This document shows positions 7,689 through 16,841 of a stretch of DNA of 64,000 nt, one piece after another. The notes below the pieces were generated by a model. The model saw only the letters and a list, made by a program, of their open reading frames with translations. It was not told where the DNA came from and did no database searches. Numbering within the stretch: the stretch's first letter is position 1; every line of letters begins with the position of its first letter. The stretch is from Syntrophotalea carbinolica DSM 2380. GTDB taxonomy: Bacteria > Desulfobacterota > Desulfuromonadia > Desulfuromonadales > Syntrophotaleaceae. The DNA is taken from assembly GCF_000012885.1 (NCBI RefSeq), contig NC_007498.2:2418001-2482000 (forward strand), in the 5' to 3' direction. The translations under genes were made by a program, and so were the position numbers.

Positions 7689-10370
7689 TTACTCCTTATC
7701 GTGGTTTGCCCCATAACGGATGACTTTGAGCACCGCCGGCAGTACCAGCAGACAGCTTAACATGCCTGTCAGCGAGCCCAGCACCATAACCCAACCGAGA
7801 CTCGCCAGACCGCGATGATGGGCAAACAGCAGTCCTCCGAAACCGATCATGGTGGTAGCGAAACTCAATGTGACAGCCATGGGTGTACTGGTCTGAAACA
7901 GACAACCGTTGCCAAGTTCCTTCCAGCGTGCGAGAAAATGCACCCCGCCATCGACTCCGATAGCAATCAGGATGGGGATCGCGAAGAAGTTGGCAAGATT
8001 GAAATTGAGTCCCAGCCAGCCCATCAGCGACAACAGCCAGATCATGCCCACCGAAAGGGGCAACAAGGCCAGCAGAATATACCGCATACTGCGGGCATTG
8101 AACCATAACAACAGACTGACCAGAACAAGAGTAAGCAGCGCGGAAAACACAAAGGTATGCTTCATCAGACGAGCCGATTCAAACACGCTGATGGGTACCC
8201 CGGTGACCTGTGCGTCCACTTTGCGCAGATCCGCGACAAAGGTACGCAGATTTTTGAACTTCCAGATGTCCTGGCTGGGCACAACTTTGATCTGCATGGC
8301 ACCGTCACGACCGACATACAAACCCCGCAGAAACGCCGGCAGTTCGTCCATGCCGACGGGGGAAGCCGAAAGCCAGATCTGCAACTGGCGCAGGCCTTTT
8401 GAAACATCGGCCTGCAGCTGGGTCTGCAATGGCGTCAAACGCGCAGCCAACGCCCGATTATCTGCAAGCCTGGCGTAGGCGGAATCGAGCTTCTCGATAA
8501 GGGCGTCAAGCTGGGCCAGCTCGTCACCGGCACCGGCGGCAAAAAGTTTCTCCGCCAGGTTGTCCAGAGCCCCCGACAAACTATCCAGAGCATCCAGCAT
8601 GCGCTGTGCATCCACCGGGCCCGCAGCTCCAGGTGCCGTCGGCAGATTGCCGAGGCGAGCGGCGGCCTGTCTGAACAACGCCGCTTTACGTTGCTGATTT
8701 TGCGGCAGATAATCGCTGAGACTTTCCGTTTTGCCCACCGTATCCAGGGCCTTGAATTGCTCACGCAGACGGTTGAGTTGAGTGACATCGTTCGCCACCG
8801 AAACGGCATACCAGGTCGACTCGTCGGAATCTTCGATCATGCGTTTTTCATAACGCACCGATTCCAATCCCTCGGCCTGCAGCTCCAACAGATTGTAATT
8901 GAAGCGCACTTTGAAAAGCCCCGGCAGCAACAGCAGGGTCACCAGGACAACCACCGTCAGCAGACGACCGGGACGGGCCGACAATCGTCCAATCAGGGGC
9001 ACGGTGGTGATCTGCGGCATCGACTTGGGAAAAAGATTACGCCGACCGGCCATAAGCAACAAGGCCGGCAGTACCGTCAACATCACCACCAGGCACAGCA
9101 GGATACCGGTACCCCCGATAAGTCCAAGTTCGGCCAGACCGGTAAAATCGGACCAGACCACGGCGTAAAAGGCGCAGACCGAAGTGATCGCGCCAAGAAT
9201 GACCCCGGGGCCCGTATGCATCAGAGAAATTCGCACCGCGTCTTCGACATCGTTGCCGGCCTTGCGCTCTTCCACGTAACGCATGACCACATGTACCCCG
9301 AAATCGACCCCGATACCGACCAGCACCAGAGCGAACACAATGGATAATAGATTGAGTACGCCAAGGGTTACGGTGGTAAAACCGAAAGTCATGGCCAAGG
9401 CCAGAACCAGACAGAAAATAACCAGCACCGGGCGCAACCAGCCATGCAACACCAACGTAAACAACAATCCGACAAGGATCACCGAAAGAATCGAAGCGCG
9501 CATCATATCGCGGTTGGTGGTGACCATTTCATCGGCCTGCAGCACCGGGCGGCCGGTCAGCCCGGCCTGTATGGCGGGAAATTCCGCACGGGTCTGCTGC
9601 AGGGCTTCACGAACCGTAGCCAGTGGACCGGCGATAACGTCCATGGTGCTGTAATCCTTGACCGGCAGCAAACGCATGATCAGCAAACGCTCGTTGGCGG
9701 TAAAGAAATAATGCACACCGCGATCCGCCACATCGAATACCGGGCCTTCGGCAGGCTCACCGGCCAGTGTCTGATCAATACGGGTAACGAAACCGTCGAG
9801 ACCTTCAAGCGCCGGGCCCAACAGACTCGGATCGGCCGTCTCGCCATCCTGCCTGCCGCCGCCGAACAAGCCGCTGACCCGCTCAATCAGATCGGGCAGT
9901 TTGCCGCTGTGCAGCCAGTCCGTAGCCAAAGGACCGATCGCCCCGACCATATCGGTCAAACCTTGCGCTTCATCGAGGGAAGCGAAATAGAGGGCACCCG
10001 GCCCGAGGTCCTGGGCGGTTATACGGTAGTGAATTTCCTGAATCTGATCGGGATAGGCCCCCAGGCGGGTAGCCAGAGCCTCGGCAAACCGTTCCGCACT
10101 GCGTTTGCCCGATGCGCCTTCATCCGCCTGCACGACCACGTAAAGATACTCCTGATCACCAAAGTTCCTGAGTACCTCGAGATAACGCTGCTGATAGGGT
10201 AAATCCTGCGAAACCAGTTTATCCTGATCGCTGTCCAGACGTAAAAAAAGCACAGAAACCAGAGCCGCGACGGCGGCCAACAGTACCGCGCACCAGACAA
10301 TGGTGCGCGGTGCGCGGGATATGAAACGCCAGAGACCGGTCAGGCATTTTTCCTGTATGCGGGAAAACAT
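7689..10370 (-). CDS. hpnN: Hopanoid-associated RND/MMPL transporter
   Basis: 893 residues with the RND pattern: one N-terminal membrane helix (about 24-46), a large periplasmic domain, a block of five helices with IVFALVLVGIGVDFGVHVVM, a second periplasmic domain, then a final block with FAIPILIAIGVDGGVHFLA. HpnN moves hopanoids from the inner to the outer membrane in bacteria where it has been studied. It begins two bases after the hpnO stop. The two GVDFGVH/GVDGGVH signatures in helix 4 equivalents show that both repeats are intact. Confidence 0.9.
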   Translation of the reverse strand: MFSRIQEKCLTGLWRFISRAPRTIVWCAVLLAAVAALVSVLFLRLDSDQDKLVSQDLPYQQRYLEVLRNFGDQEYLYVVVQADEGASGKRSAERFAEALATRLGAYPDQIQEIHYRITAQDLGPGALYFASLDEAQGLTDMVGAIGPLATDWLHSGKLPDLIERVSGLFGGGRQDGETADPSLLGPALEGLDGFVTRIDQTLAGEPAEGPVFDVADRGVHYFFTANERLLIMRLLPVKDYSTMDVIAGPLATVREALQQTRAEFPAIQAGLTGRPVLQADEMVTTNRDMMRASILSVILVGLLFTLVLHGWLRPVLVIFCLVLALAMTFGFTTVTLGVLNLLSIVFALVLVGIGVDFGVHVVMRYVEERKAGNDVEDAVRISLMHTGPGVILGAITSVCAFYAVVWSDFTGLAELGLIGGTGILLCLVVMLTVLPALLLMAGRRNLFPKSMPQITTVPLIGRLSARPGRLLTVVVLVTLLLLPGLFKVRFNYNLLELQAEGLESVRYEKRMIEDSDESTWYAVSVANDVTQLNRLREQFKALDTVGKTESLSDYLPQNQQRKAALFRQAAARLGNLPTAPGAAGPVDAQRMLDALDSLSGALDNLAEKLFAAGAGDELAQLDALIEKLDSAYARLADNRALAARLTPLQTQLQADVSKGLRQLQIWLSASPVGMDELPAFLRGLYVGRDGAMQIKVVPSQDIWKFKNLRTFVADLRKVDAQVTGVPISVFESARLMKHTFVFSALLTLVLVSLLLWFNARSMRYILLALLPLSVGMIWLLSLMGWLGLNFNLANFFAIPILIAIGVDGGVHFLARWKELGNGCLFQTSTPMAVTLSFATTMIGFGGLLFAHHRGLASLGWVMVLGSLTGMLSCLLVLPAVLKVIRYGANHDKE

Positions 10371-10372
10371 GA

Positions 10373-11749
10373 TCAGGCGCTCTTAAGCGTGCGCATGGCC
10401 AGATTTTTGGTCGTGGTCCAGGCCGCACCGGGAAAACGGTGAACATCTTTGAGAACGGCTTCCATGGCATCGAGGAACATATCGGCTTCCTTGCGCCCGA
10501 TCATCAACGGCGGCAGGATCTTGACCGTATCCAGGCCATGACCGGCCACTTGGGTCAGGATGTTGAATTTTTCCATCAGCGGCATGGTAATCATCTGCCC
10601 GAACAGATCGTCGTTCATCTTATGCACCAGCTTCCATCCTGTCTTCAAAGTCAGAGATCTGGGTACCCCGAACTGCATGCCGACCATCAGTCCTTTGCCG
10701 CGGATTTCATGCAGCATTTCGTAGCGCTGGGCCTTCTCGGTCATGCCGGCGATAATGTAATCGCCGATTTCGGCCGCTTGCTCCACAAGCTTTTCACTCT
10801 GCAACACTTCGATGGTGGCGAGACCGGCGGCCATGGCCAGATCGTTCTGACCGAAGGTGTTGGAATGAGCGAAACAACGCTCCATGCTGTCGAATATTTT
10901 GGAATGAATGGAACGCTTGGTAATCACCGCTCCGATCGGTACGAAACCGCCCGACAGGGCCTTGGACACCGCCATGATGTCCGGTACGACGCCCCAATGG
11001 TCGACAGCGAACATTTTTCCGGTACGCCCGAAGCCGGTTTGAACTTCATCGGCGATCAAGAGGGTGCCGTACTTGTCGCACAGTTGACGGGCACCGGGCA
11101 GATAATCGTCATCGGGCACAAAAACCCCTTTGCCCTGAATCGGTTCAACGATGAAGGCGGCGACGTCGCCGCTGGACAGTTCGCGCTCCAAAGCTTCGAG
11201 ATCGTTGAAGGGCACCTGTATGCAACCGGGCAGCAGCGGTTCGTTGAACTCGCGAAATTCGCGGTTACCGTTGACCGACAATGCGCCCAGGGTCAAGCCG
11301 TGAAACGCATGATGGCAGTGCACCACCTTGTGACGACGGGTCGCCTGGCGGGCGAACTTCAGGGCCCCCTCGACACTCTCGGTGCCGGAGTTGGTAAAGA
11401 ATACCGCATCCAGATCACCCGGAGTGATTTGGGTCAGGGCTTCAGCCAGCATGCCGGAAATCCCGCCGAGATCCATCTGCACCATGCTGGCCGGGTCGGA
11501 GTCGAGGATCTGGTGCAGCACCTGGGCCACCAGCGGATGATTGCGCCCGATATTAAAGACGCCGAAACCGGCCAGAAAATCGAGCACTTCGCGCCCTTCG
11601 GTATCGATGAGACGGGCGCCTTTGCTGCTGACATAATTGCGTTTGAAACCGATAACCTCAAGCACCCTGACAAACTGGGGGTTGATGTACCGTTTGTGGA
11701 GATCATAGGTTTCTGCGTGACGTTCCCTTACCGATGATAGAATATCCAT
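10373..11749 (-). CDS. hpnO: Class III aminotransferase, aminohopanoid-forming
   Basis: 458 residues. PLP-fold markers: FFTNSGTESVEGALKFARQ, HAFHGLTLGALS, LLIADEVQTGFGRTGKMFAV (Asp binds the PLP nitrogen) and the Schiff-base lysine in AVSKALSGG (near residue 264). HpnO converts the ribosylhopane-derived aldehyde to aminobacteriohopanetriol. Assignment as hpnO rather than ornithine or acetylornithine aminotransferase rests on direct linkage to hpnN, hpnH and hpnG and on the N-terminal extension before the core. First gene of the operon, with about 320 bases of non-coding DNA upstream. Confidence 0.85.
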   Translation of the reverse strand: MDILSSVRERHAETYDLHKRYINPQFVRVLEVIGFKRNYVSSKGARLIDTEGREVLDFLAGFGVFNIGRNHPLVAQVLHQILDSDPASMVQMDLGGISGMLAEALTQITPGDLDAVFFTNSGTESVEGALKFARQATRRHKVVHCHHAFHGLTLGALSVNGNREFREFNEPLLPGCIQVPFNDLEALERELSSGDVAAFIVEPIQGKGVFVPDDDYLPGARQLCDKYGTLLIADEVQTGFGRTGKMFAVDHWGVVPDIMAVSKALSGGFVPIGAVITKRSIHSKIFDSMERCFAHSNTFGQNDLAMAAGLATIEVLQSEKLVEQAAEIGDYIIAGMTEKAQRYEMLHEIRGKGLMVGMQFGVPRSLTLKTGWKLVHKMNDDLFGQMITMPLMEKFNILTQVAGHGLDTVKILPPLMIGRKEADMFLDAMEAVLKDVHRFPGAAWTTTKNLAMRTLKSA

Positions 11750-12075
11750 GGTCCTGACTCGCTATTGTCTTGAGGTTGTTATATGACATCCGTCCGGTTC
11801 GCGCACTTTCGGTTTACTCCCCAAACACAGAACCGCCGCGCGGGCGGGAAAAACCGTTGGGAATAACATACCGGGAAGACTTGTGCCGGAAAGATCTCTT
11901 GCAGATTATGAACGGATCATTTTAGGTCAGTAAGGCCGATCATGTCCATGGCAAAATGAAACTATCCATCGCAGGGTCAGCGAAAGACACATCGTTTAAA
12001 CAACAAGACTCCGGCAAGCAGCACCGGAGTCTCGTCCCGACCGTCATGTCGGTTAAAAACTTCACCTGTGAATCG
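11750..12075. other. Intergenic region between hpnO and wtpA
   Basis: It holds the upstream region of the hopanoid operon (promoter not recognised) and, at 12007-12031, the terminator of the tungstate operon. No convincing coding sequence was seen. Confidence 0.6.
12007..12031 (-). terminator. Probable terminator after the wtp operon
   Basis: GACTCCGG pairs with CCGGAGTC around a 9-base loop, followed on the minus strand by a broken T-rich stretch (TTGTTGTTT). It is placed 45 bases after the wtpA stop. Confidence 0.7.
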
Positions 12076-13059
12076 CTAACGACGCACCTCAACCAATGCT
12101 TTTATCCCATCAGGCAGAGTCCCGTACATGGCGCGCGTCGGCACAAAAGCGGGTTTGAATGGCGGTTGGCCGTACTGCTGAAGGATTTTCTGTCCGCCCT
12201 GCGGATCGAGCAGATACGCCAAAAAAGCTTCGGCGGCTTCGCGGTTGGGGGCATCCTTGAGCATCGTGGTGCCGTAAGCGACAAAGCGTCCTTTGCGATC
12301 GATAAAGGTGCCCGGTCGCTCCCCCGTCACGCGCACACTGACCTCGCCGTAAAAATCGTCATGAGCCAGCTTGGCCAGATTGACATGTTCATCCAGGGTC
12401 ACGAACTTCAGGTGATGCTGCAAGGCGATGGATCGATATGCCCAGGCATAATCCATATCGCCATTTTGCACCATGGAAGTGAGGCTGACGGATTTGTCGC
12501 GCAGGTTCTCCTTGGGCCGGTTGGCCAACAGCCGTTGGTAGAGACCGGGTTGCCGGTAGTATTTTTCCGCCAGCTGAATGGCCATGAGGCTGCGGTATCC
12601 GCCCGGATCGATATTCGGATCGGAGTGTCCCCAGACAACCCCGGGCCGTCCGAGAACCTCGAACCAGTTGTCCTGATTGATCTGATCGGCGAACTTGCTG
12701 TGTTCCGAATAGGTCAGCACCAGCTCATTGGTGGCGAAACGGATATTAAAATCGGCCAGAGCCGGAATCAGACTGTGATCGATCACCTGAAAATCGGCGG
12801 ACGCCATCAGGTCGGCCGGCTTGCCGACTTCGGAAATCAGCCGCGCCATACGTGTACTGCCCCCCGATTCGCGCTGCACATCGACCTCGGGATACCGCGC
12901 CTCAAAGGCTTTTTCCATAGCCGCAAACGGTACCGTCAGACTGCCGGCGTGAAAGATGATGAGTTTTCCCGTGGGAGCAGCAAACACCACTCCTGCCTGC
13001 ATGATGCAAAGCAGCGCCACACTGACAATCCTCAATATTCTCCGTCCCCTCTTCAACAT
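12076..13059 (-). CDS. wtpA: Tungstate/molybdate-binding protein WtpA, distal copy
   Basis: 327 residues with a signal peptide (MLKRGRRILRIVSVALLCIM...). Mature features of the WtpA/ModA family: [49 protein letters not shown], and NPxGG-like DPQGGQKI near the end. Known role: periplasmic capture of tungstate and molybdate. The ATG at 13059 has AAAGGGG upstream; a longer frame to 13170 would overlap wtpC and spoil the signal peptide. It is roughly two-thirds identical by eye to the promoter-proximal WtpA (15010-15993), so this operon carries two binding proteins. Confidence 0.9.
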   Translation of the reverse strand: MLKRGRRILRIVSVALLCIMQAGVVFAAPTGKLIIFHAGSLTVPFAAMEKAFEARYPEVDVQRESGGSTRMARLISEVGKPADLMASADFQVIDHSLIPALADFNIRFATNELVLTYSEHSKFADQINQDNWFEVLGRPGVVWGHSDPNIDPGGYRSLMAIQLAEKYYRQPGLYQRLLANRPKENLRDKSVSLTSMVQNGDMDYAWAYRSIALQHHLKFVTLDEHVNLAKLAHDDFYGEVSVRVTGERPGTFIDRKGRFVAYGTTMLKDAPNREAAEAFLAYLLDPQGGQKILQQYGQPPFKPAFVPTRAMYGTLPDGIKALVEVRR

Positions 13060-13085
13060 ACAACGACCCCTTTCATAAGGAACAA

Positions 13086-13120
13086 AACCAATAACAAATG
13101 ACAATGGACGAATAACGAAA
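13086..13120. repeat. Five degenerate heptad repeats between wtpC and wtpA
   Basis: Read on the plus strand: AACCAAT, AACAAAT, GACAATG, GACGAAT, AACGAAA. They share the form RACNAAT and occupy most of the 61-base gap. The same heptad family occurs at 25655-25696 and 38273-38356. Confidence 0.7.
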
Positions 13121-14158
13121 TTAAAACACTCGCACCGCATCGGTCTGGAACCCGAGATAGACGGCATCACCCTCGTTATAACTGTGCGACATCAGGGTCT
13201 TTCGATCCATGATAGTCTTGAAACAAGCCTCGCGGCAGCGGACGCTGATCTCATGCCAGAGTCCGGCCGGAACGATCTGCTCGATCACGCCGGCATAGTG
13301 CACATAACCATCGGAAAATCCGTTCTCGCGTTGCAAAACGATATCTTCCGGGCGTAATGCCAACACCCCCTGCCTGCAGATAGCCGGTTCCGGCAGCGGG
13401 CAACTCAGACCGCCGAACTCGATCCCTTGATCGGCAACACGGGCAGCAAAGATATTTTTCATGCCGACGAATTCGGCCACAAACGGATTGGCCGGACGCA
13501 AAAAGATATCCTCGGTGGAACCGACCTGCTCCATGCGCCCGTTGCGAATCACCCCGACCCGATCGGCCAGATACAGAGCTTCACTGAAATCGTGGGTGAC
13601 CATCATGAAGGTAATGCCCAATTCGCCATGAAGTTTTTTCAGAACACGGCGTATTTCTTCACGAAAATTGGGATCGAGCGCCGACAACGGTTCATCGAGG
13701 AGCAACACCGAAGGGTTGACGCTCAAAGCCCGCGCCAGGCAGACGCGCTGTTTTTCGCCGCCGCTGAGATGCAAAGGCCGGCGATGAATAATATTTTGCA
13801 GCCCGAGCAATTCCACGAGATGGTCGATCCTCTGGCGGGCCTGCTGCATATCCAGATCGAAATAACGCAACCCGTAACAGATATTGTCCATCACCGTCAG
13901 ATGAGGAAACAGCGCGTAATCCTGATATACGATTCCGATGCGCCGCTGCTCCGGCGGCAAACGTGTAATGTCCTTGCCGTCCACCCGGATGCCGCCGGCC
14001 GTGACATGTACCAGACCGGCGATCGATTCCAGAATCACGGTTTTCCCCGAACCGGTCGGGCCGAGCAATGCGAAGAATTCGCCGGGCGCCACCTGCAGCG
14101 AAACATCCTGTACGGCAAACCCCGGCAATTTAACTGTCAATTGGTCAAGATTGATCAT
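13121..14158 (-). CDS. wtpC: Tungstate/molybdate ABC transporter ATP-binding protein
   Basis: 345 residues. Walker A GPTGSGKT at 33-40, Q-loop VYQDYALFPHLTV, signature LSGGEKQR, Walker B VLLLDEPLSALD and switch His in MVTHDFSEA are all present. The C-terminal third (from about 240) resembles the regulatory TOBE/MOP-type domain of oxyanion importers. The ATG at 14158 overlaps the permease stop (ATGA). Together with wtpB it forms the import core served by two WtpA proteins. Confidence 0.92.
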   Translation of the reverse strand: MINLDQLTVKLPGFAVQDVSLQVAPGEFFALLGPTGSGKTVILESIAGLVHVTAGGIRVDGKDITRLPPEQRRIGIVYQDYALFPHLTVMDNICYGLRYFDLDMQQARQRIDHLVELLGLQNIIHRRPLHLSGGEKQRVCLARALSVNPSVLLLDEPLSALDPNFREEIRRVLKKLHGELGITFMMVTHDFSEALYLADRVGVIRNGRMEQVGSTEDIFLRPANPFVAEFVGMKNIFAARVADQGIEFGGLSCPLPEPAICRQGVLALRPEDIVLQRENGFSDGYVHYAGVIEQIVPAGLWHEISVRCREACFKTIMDRKTLMSHSYNEGDAVYLGFQTDAVRVF

Positions 14159-15003
14159 CGTTCCACCTTGCTCGGCAAAGACACCAGACGCAACAACATG
14201 AAGAGTGTCAGACACACCAGAATAAGCCACACGCCGACAGGCTGGGAATACTTGAGACCGTAGGCGGTAAAGCGCTCATACATCAGCACCGGTGCGATCA
14301 TGGGGTGATACGCGACGATGACCACCGCTCCGAATTCGCTCACTGCCCGGGCCGCACACATGATCACGCCGCCGAGCATATGCCGCCAGCTGAGGGGAAA
14401 GGTAACACGGAAGAATGTGGCAGCGCGCCCGGCGCCAAGACTGCGGGAAACCTTTTCGAGCCGCACCGGCACACTTTCGAAACCGGATTTGGCGGCGTTG
14501 AGATAAAACGGCAAGCCGACAAAGGTCAGCACCACGATGATGCCGGTGACGCTGCCCATGATGCGCAAACCGATCTTGCCCATCAACTGGCCGAGAGGAT
14601 GCCCCCGGCCCAGCAGGCTGAGAATGGCGATACCGACCACCGGATGCGGAATCATGATGGGCAGATCGATAATACTCTCGATCAGTTTTTTGCCGAAAAA
14701 GTCGTAGCGAGCCAACAGGTAAGCCAGCGGTGTACCAACCGCGAAGGCGATCAGTGCCGCAATCAACGCGGTATAGACCGACAACCAGATGGAAGACAAC
14801 ACCTCCGGATCATGGATGGTCTCCCACAGTGAAGCCAACGACGGTTGGGACACCATCTGAAACAACGGCATGACGATAAACAGCAGCACCGCCGTACTGC
14901 AGAAAAAGGTTACATAAAGAAAGGGGCTGCCGAGAGACACCCGCCTTTTACCGGCAGATTCACCCGCAGCCCCCGCATTACCTCCATTTATCTGCATAGC
15001 CAC
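14155..15003 (-). CDS. wtpB: Tungstate/molybdate ABC transporter permease
   Basis: 282 residues with about six membrane segments starting near residue 27. The EAA-type loop that contacts the ATPase is visible as MCAARAVSEFGAVVIV, as in ModB/WtpB/CysT permeases. It begins six bases after the upstream wtpA copy and overlaps wtpC, so the three are one transcription unit. Confidence 0.92.
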   Translation of the reverse strand: MAMQINGGNAGAAGESAGKRRVSLGSPFLYVTFFCSTAVLLFIVMPLFQMVSQPSLASLWETIHDPEVLSSIWLSVYTALIAALIAFAVGTPLAYLLARYDFFGKKLIESIIDLPIMIPHPVVGIAILSLLGRGHPLGQLMGKIGLRIMGSVTGIIVVLTFVGLPFYLNAAKSGFESVPVRLEKVSRSLGAGRAATFFRVTFPLSWRHMLGGVIMCAARAVSEFGAVVIVAYHPMIAPVLMYERFTAYGLKYSQPVGVWLILVCLTLFMLLRLVSLPSKVER

Positions 15004-15009
15004 GCAGAT

Positions 15010-15993
15010 TTACTCCTTGACCTCAACCAACGGCTGTACGGAAGCAGGCAGCTTTGCCTGCATGGCCGCGGTCGGAACACGCGCCGGTACAAACGGCGGC
15101 TGGCCCATTTCTTCCAGAATTTTCAAGCCACCGTTGGGATCGAGCAGGTACGCCAGGAAGGCCTCAGCCGCTTCCTTGTTGGGGGCATCGTTGATAAGAG
15201 TCACGCCGTAAGTTACGGATTGGCCGGTACGAGTAAGGAACGTACCGGGTTTTTTGCCGGTCACCTGAACCTTGGCCTGCTTATAGAAATCGTCCAACTG
15301 GTAATTGCCGAGATTGATATGATCATCCAGGGTTATGAATTTAAGACCGTGCTGAACAGCTACGGAGCGGTACTCCCAGGCATAATCCATATCGCCGTTC
15401 TGCAGCAACGTGATCAATTCCACCGCCTTAGGGCGAACATTCGCCTGCGGACGGTTGGCCAGCAATTTGTCAGACAGCCCCGGTTGATTGTAGAATTTTT
15501 CCGCCAGCTGCAAAACCATCAGACTGCGATAACCGCAGGGGTCAAGATTGGGTTCGGAATGACCCCAGATAACACCCTGACGTTGCAGGATTTCCGGCCA
15601 GTTTTTGGCGTTGATCTCATCGGCAAATTTGCTTTTATCGGTATAGCAAAGCACCAACTGATTGGTGGCAAAACGGACATTCACAACCGCATTGCCCGGG
15701 ATCAGGGTTTTGTCAATGACGGTATAATCGGCGGAAGCCATAATGTCGGCAGGTTTTCCGGCTTCCGAGATCAGGCGAGCCATCTTGGTGCTGCCGCCGG
15801 CTTCACGCAACACGTCGACACCGGGATACTTGGCCTCAAAAGCCTTTTCCATAGCTGCAAAAGGCACCGAAAGACTACCGGCATGAAAAATAATCAGTTT
15901 GCCGGAAGGAGCAGCCAAAGCCATCATCGGCACCGACAACACCAGCAACAGACAAACCATGAAACAACCACGACGAACCCAGTTTCTCATCAT
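15010..15993 (-). CDS. wtpA: Tungstate/molybdate-binding protein WtpA, promoter-proximal copy
   Basis: 327 residues with signal peptide ([19 protein letters not shown]...). Family markers: [59 protein letters not shown]. The first of two ATGs, at 15993, has AAGGAG seven bases upstream. First gene of the wtp operon. The promoter region contains a ModE-type box about 90 bases upstream, so repression by molybdate or tungstate is likely. It differs enough from the distal copy to suggest separate affinity or expression rather than a recent duplication. Confidence 0.92.
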   Translation of the reverse strand: MMRNWVRRGCFMVCLLLVLSVPMMALAAPSGKLIIFHAGSLSVPFAAMEKAFEAKYPGVDVLREAGGSTKMARLISEAGKPADIMASADYTVIDKTLIPGNAVVNVRFATNQLVLCYTDKSKFADEINAKNWPEILQRQGVIWGHSEPNLDPCGYRSLMVLQLAEKFYNQPGLSDKLLANRPQANVRPKAVELITLLQNGDMDYAWEYRSVAVQHGLKFITLDDHINLGNYQLDDFYKQAKVQVTGKKPGTFLTRTGQSVTYGVTLINDAPNKEAAEAFLAYLLDPNGGLKILEEMGQPPFVPARVPTAAMQAKLPASVQPLVEVKE

Positions 15994-16286
15994 TGTTCTT
16001 CTCCTTTTGATACTCCCCAAATGACATACAAGCACCGGAAAAAATCAGTCCTCCCGAGGGAACGAACGGATTTAACATGGGCGCTATCTCCGGGAAAATA
16101 TAACGAATCGCCTACCCGGATGTCAAACACGTTATAAACGTAAAAACATAATGCATGACGAAATGTCACAAAGCGGGAGTAAGCGGTCCTACCGTTTGGG
16201 AAAAACACACAGGGCAAGCGTTAAAAACGGATTTTGCCAATGGATCGTCACGAGATGAAACGGAAGCATGTCAATCCACACGCATC
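15994..16286. other. Intergenic region between wtpA and trmO
   Basis: It carries the wtp promoter region and the ModE-type box. No coding sequence or clear terminator for trmO was seen. Confidence 0.6.
16082..16105 (-). promoter_or_regulatory. ModE-type binding site upstream of the wtp operon
   Basis: CGCTAT and ATAACG are spaced with 12 bases between them (24 bases overall). This matches the order, orientation and spacing of the known ModE box, CGCTATATA-N6-TATATAACG. Inner positions agree on the right side (AATATAACG) and less well on the left (CGCTATCTC). It lies 89-112 bases upstream of the first wtp start codon. A further CGTTATA at 16130-16136 may be a second half-site. Confidence 0.7.
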
Positions 16287-16766
16287 TTACTTGAAGCGTT
16301 CATCGGCAGTAGCCACCGTCGCCAGCTCAAGCTTGTCGGCCATCCACCCGATACGCACCTCGGGAGCCTGATCCAACTGGGGGACATAGGGCTTGATATC
16401 GAGCAGAGGGGTTCCGTCGAGGACATCGACATTTTCGATATGCAGCACCGCCCCCTCGACGCGTAACAGCTTGACGACGGACAGACCAATGGGATTGGGG
16501 CGTTTGGGAGCACGGGTGGAAAACAGGCCGCGCGGCCGGGTATCCATGAAAGGCGTCACTTCGAGATCGTAGCCGTTACTGCGATCGAAATGATAAATCA
16601 GTATAAGGTGCGAAAAACCATCCAGATCGGCAAGCCCGGGAATCAGATCCTCGTTGAGTTCGATACACCCCGGTGTGCCGTGAGAGGCGGAAGGTTGCAC
16701 AGGCGTGCCTTGTCTTTCCGAAAAAGGGGTGCGAATGGTACCGATGGGGCTCAAACGAATATCCAT
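16287..16766 (-). CDS. trmO: tRNA (N6-threonylcarbamoyladenosine-37 N6) methyltransferase, TsaA/YaeB family
   Basis: 159 residues. Family signature: IGTIRTPFSERQGTPVQPS at the N terminus, DGFSHLILIYHFDRS and STRAPKRPNPIGLSVVKLL. TrmO methylates t6A37 in some tRNAs using SAM through an unusual beta-barrel fold. The ATG at 16766 has GGAG upstream. It follows the radical SAM fusion gene by 75 bases on the same strand and precedes the tungstate operon. In other genomes such proteins often neighbour Mo genes, so a different SAM-dependent substrate is possible. Confidence 0.85.
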   Translation of the reverse strand: MDIRLSPIGTIRTPFSERQGTPVQPSASHGTPGCIELNEDLIPGLADLDGFSHLILIYHFDRSNGYDLEVTPFMDTRPRGLFSTRAPKRPNPIGLSVVKLLRVEGAVLHIENVDVLDGTPLLDIKPYVPQLDQAPEVRIGWMADKLELATVATADERFK

Positions 16767-16841
16767 GATGGTCTCCGATTTCTTTCGATATAGATATGTT
16801 GTGATGTAACGGTTACAGCTCTCCTGAAAATAACACATTTT

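Noticed and set aside
10439-11737. Plus-strand open frame of 432 codons opposite hpnO
   Set aside because: The minus strand is a complete class III aminotransferase in an operon; the plus-strand frame has no homology signs.
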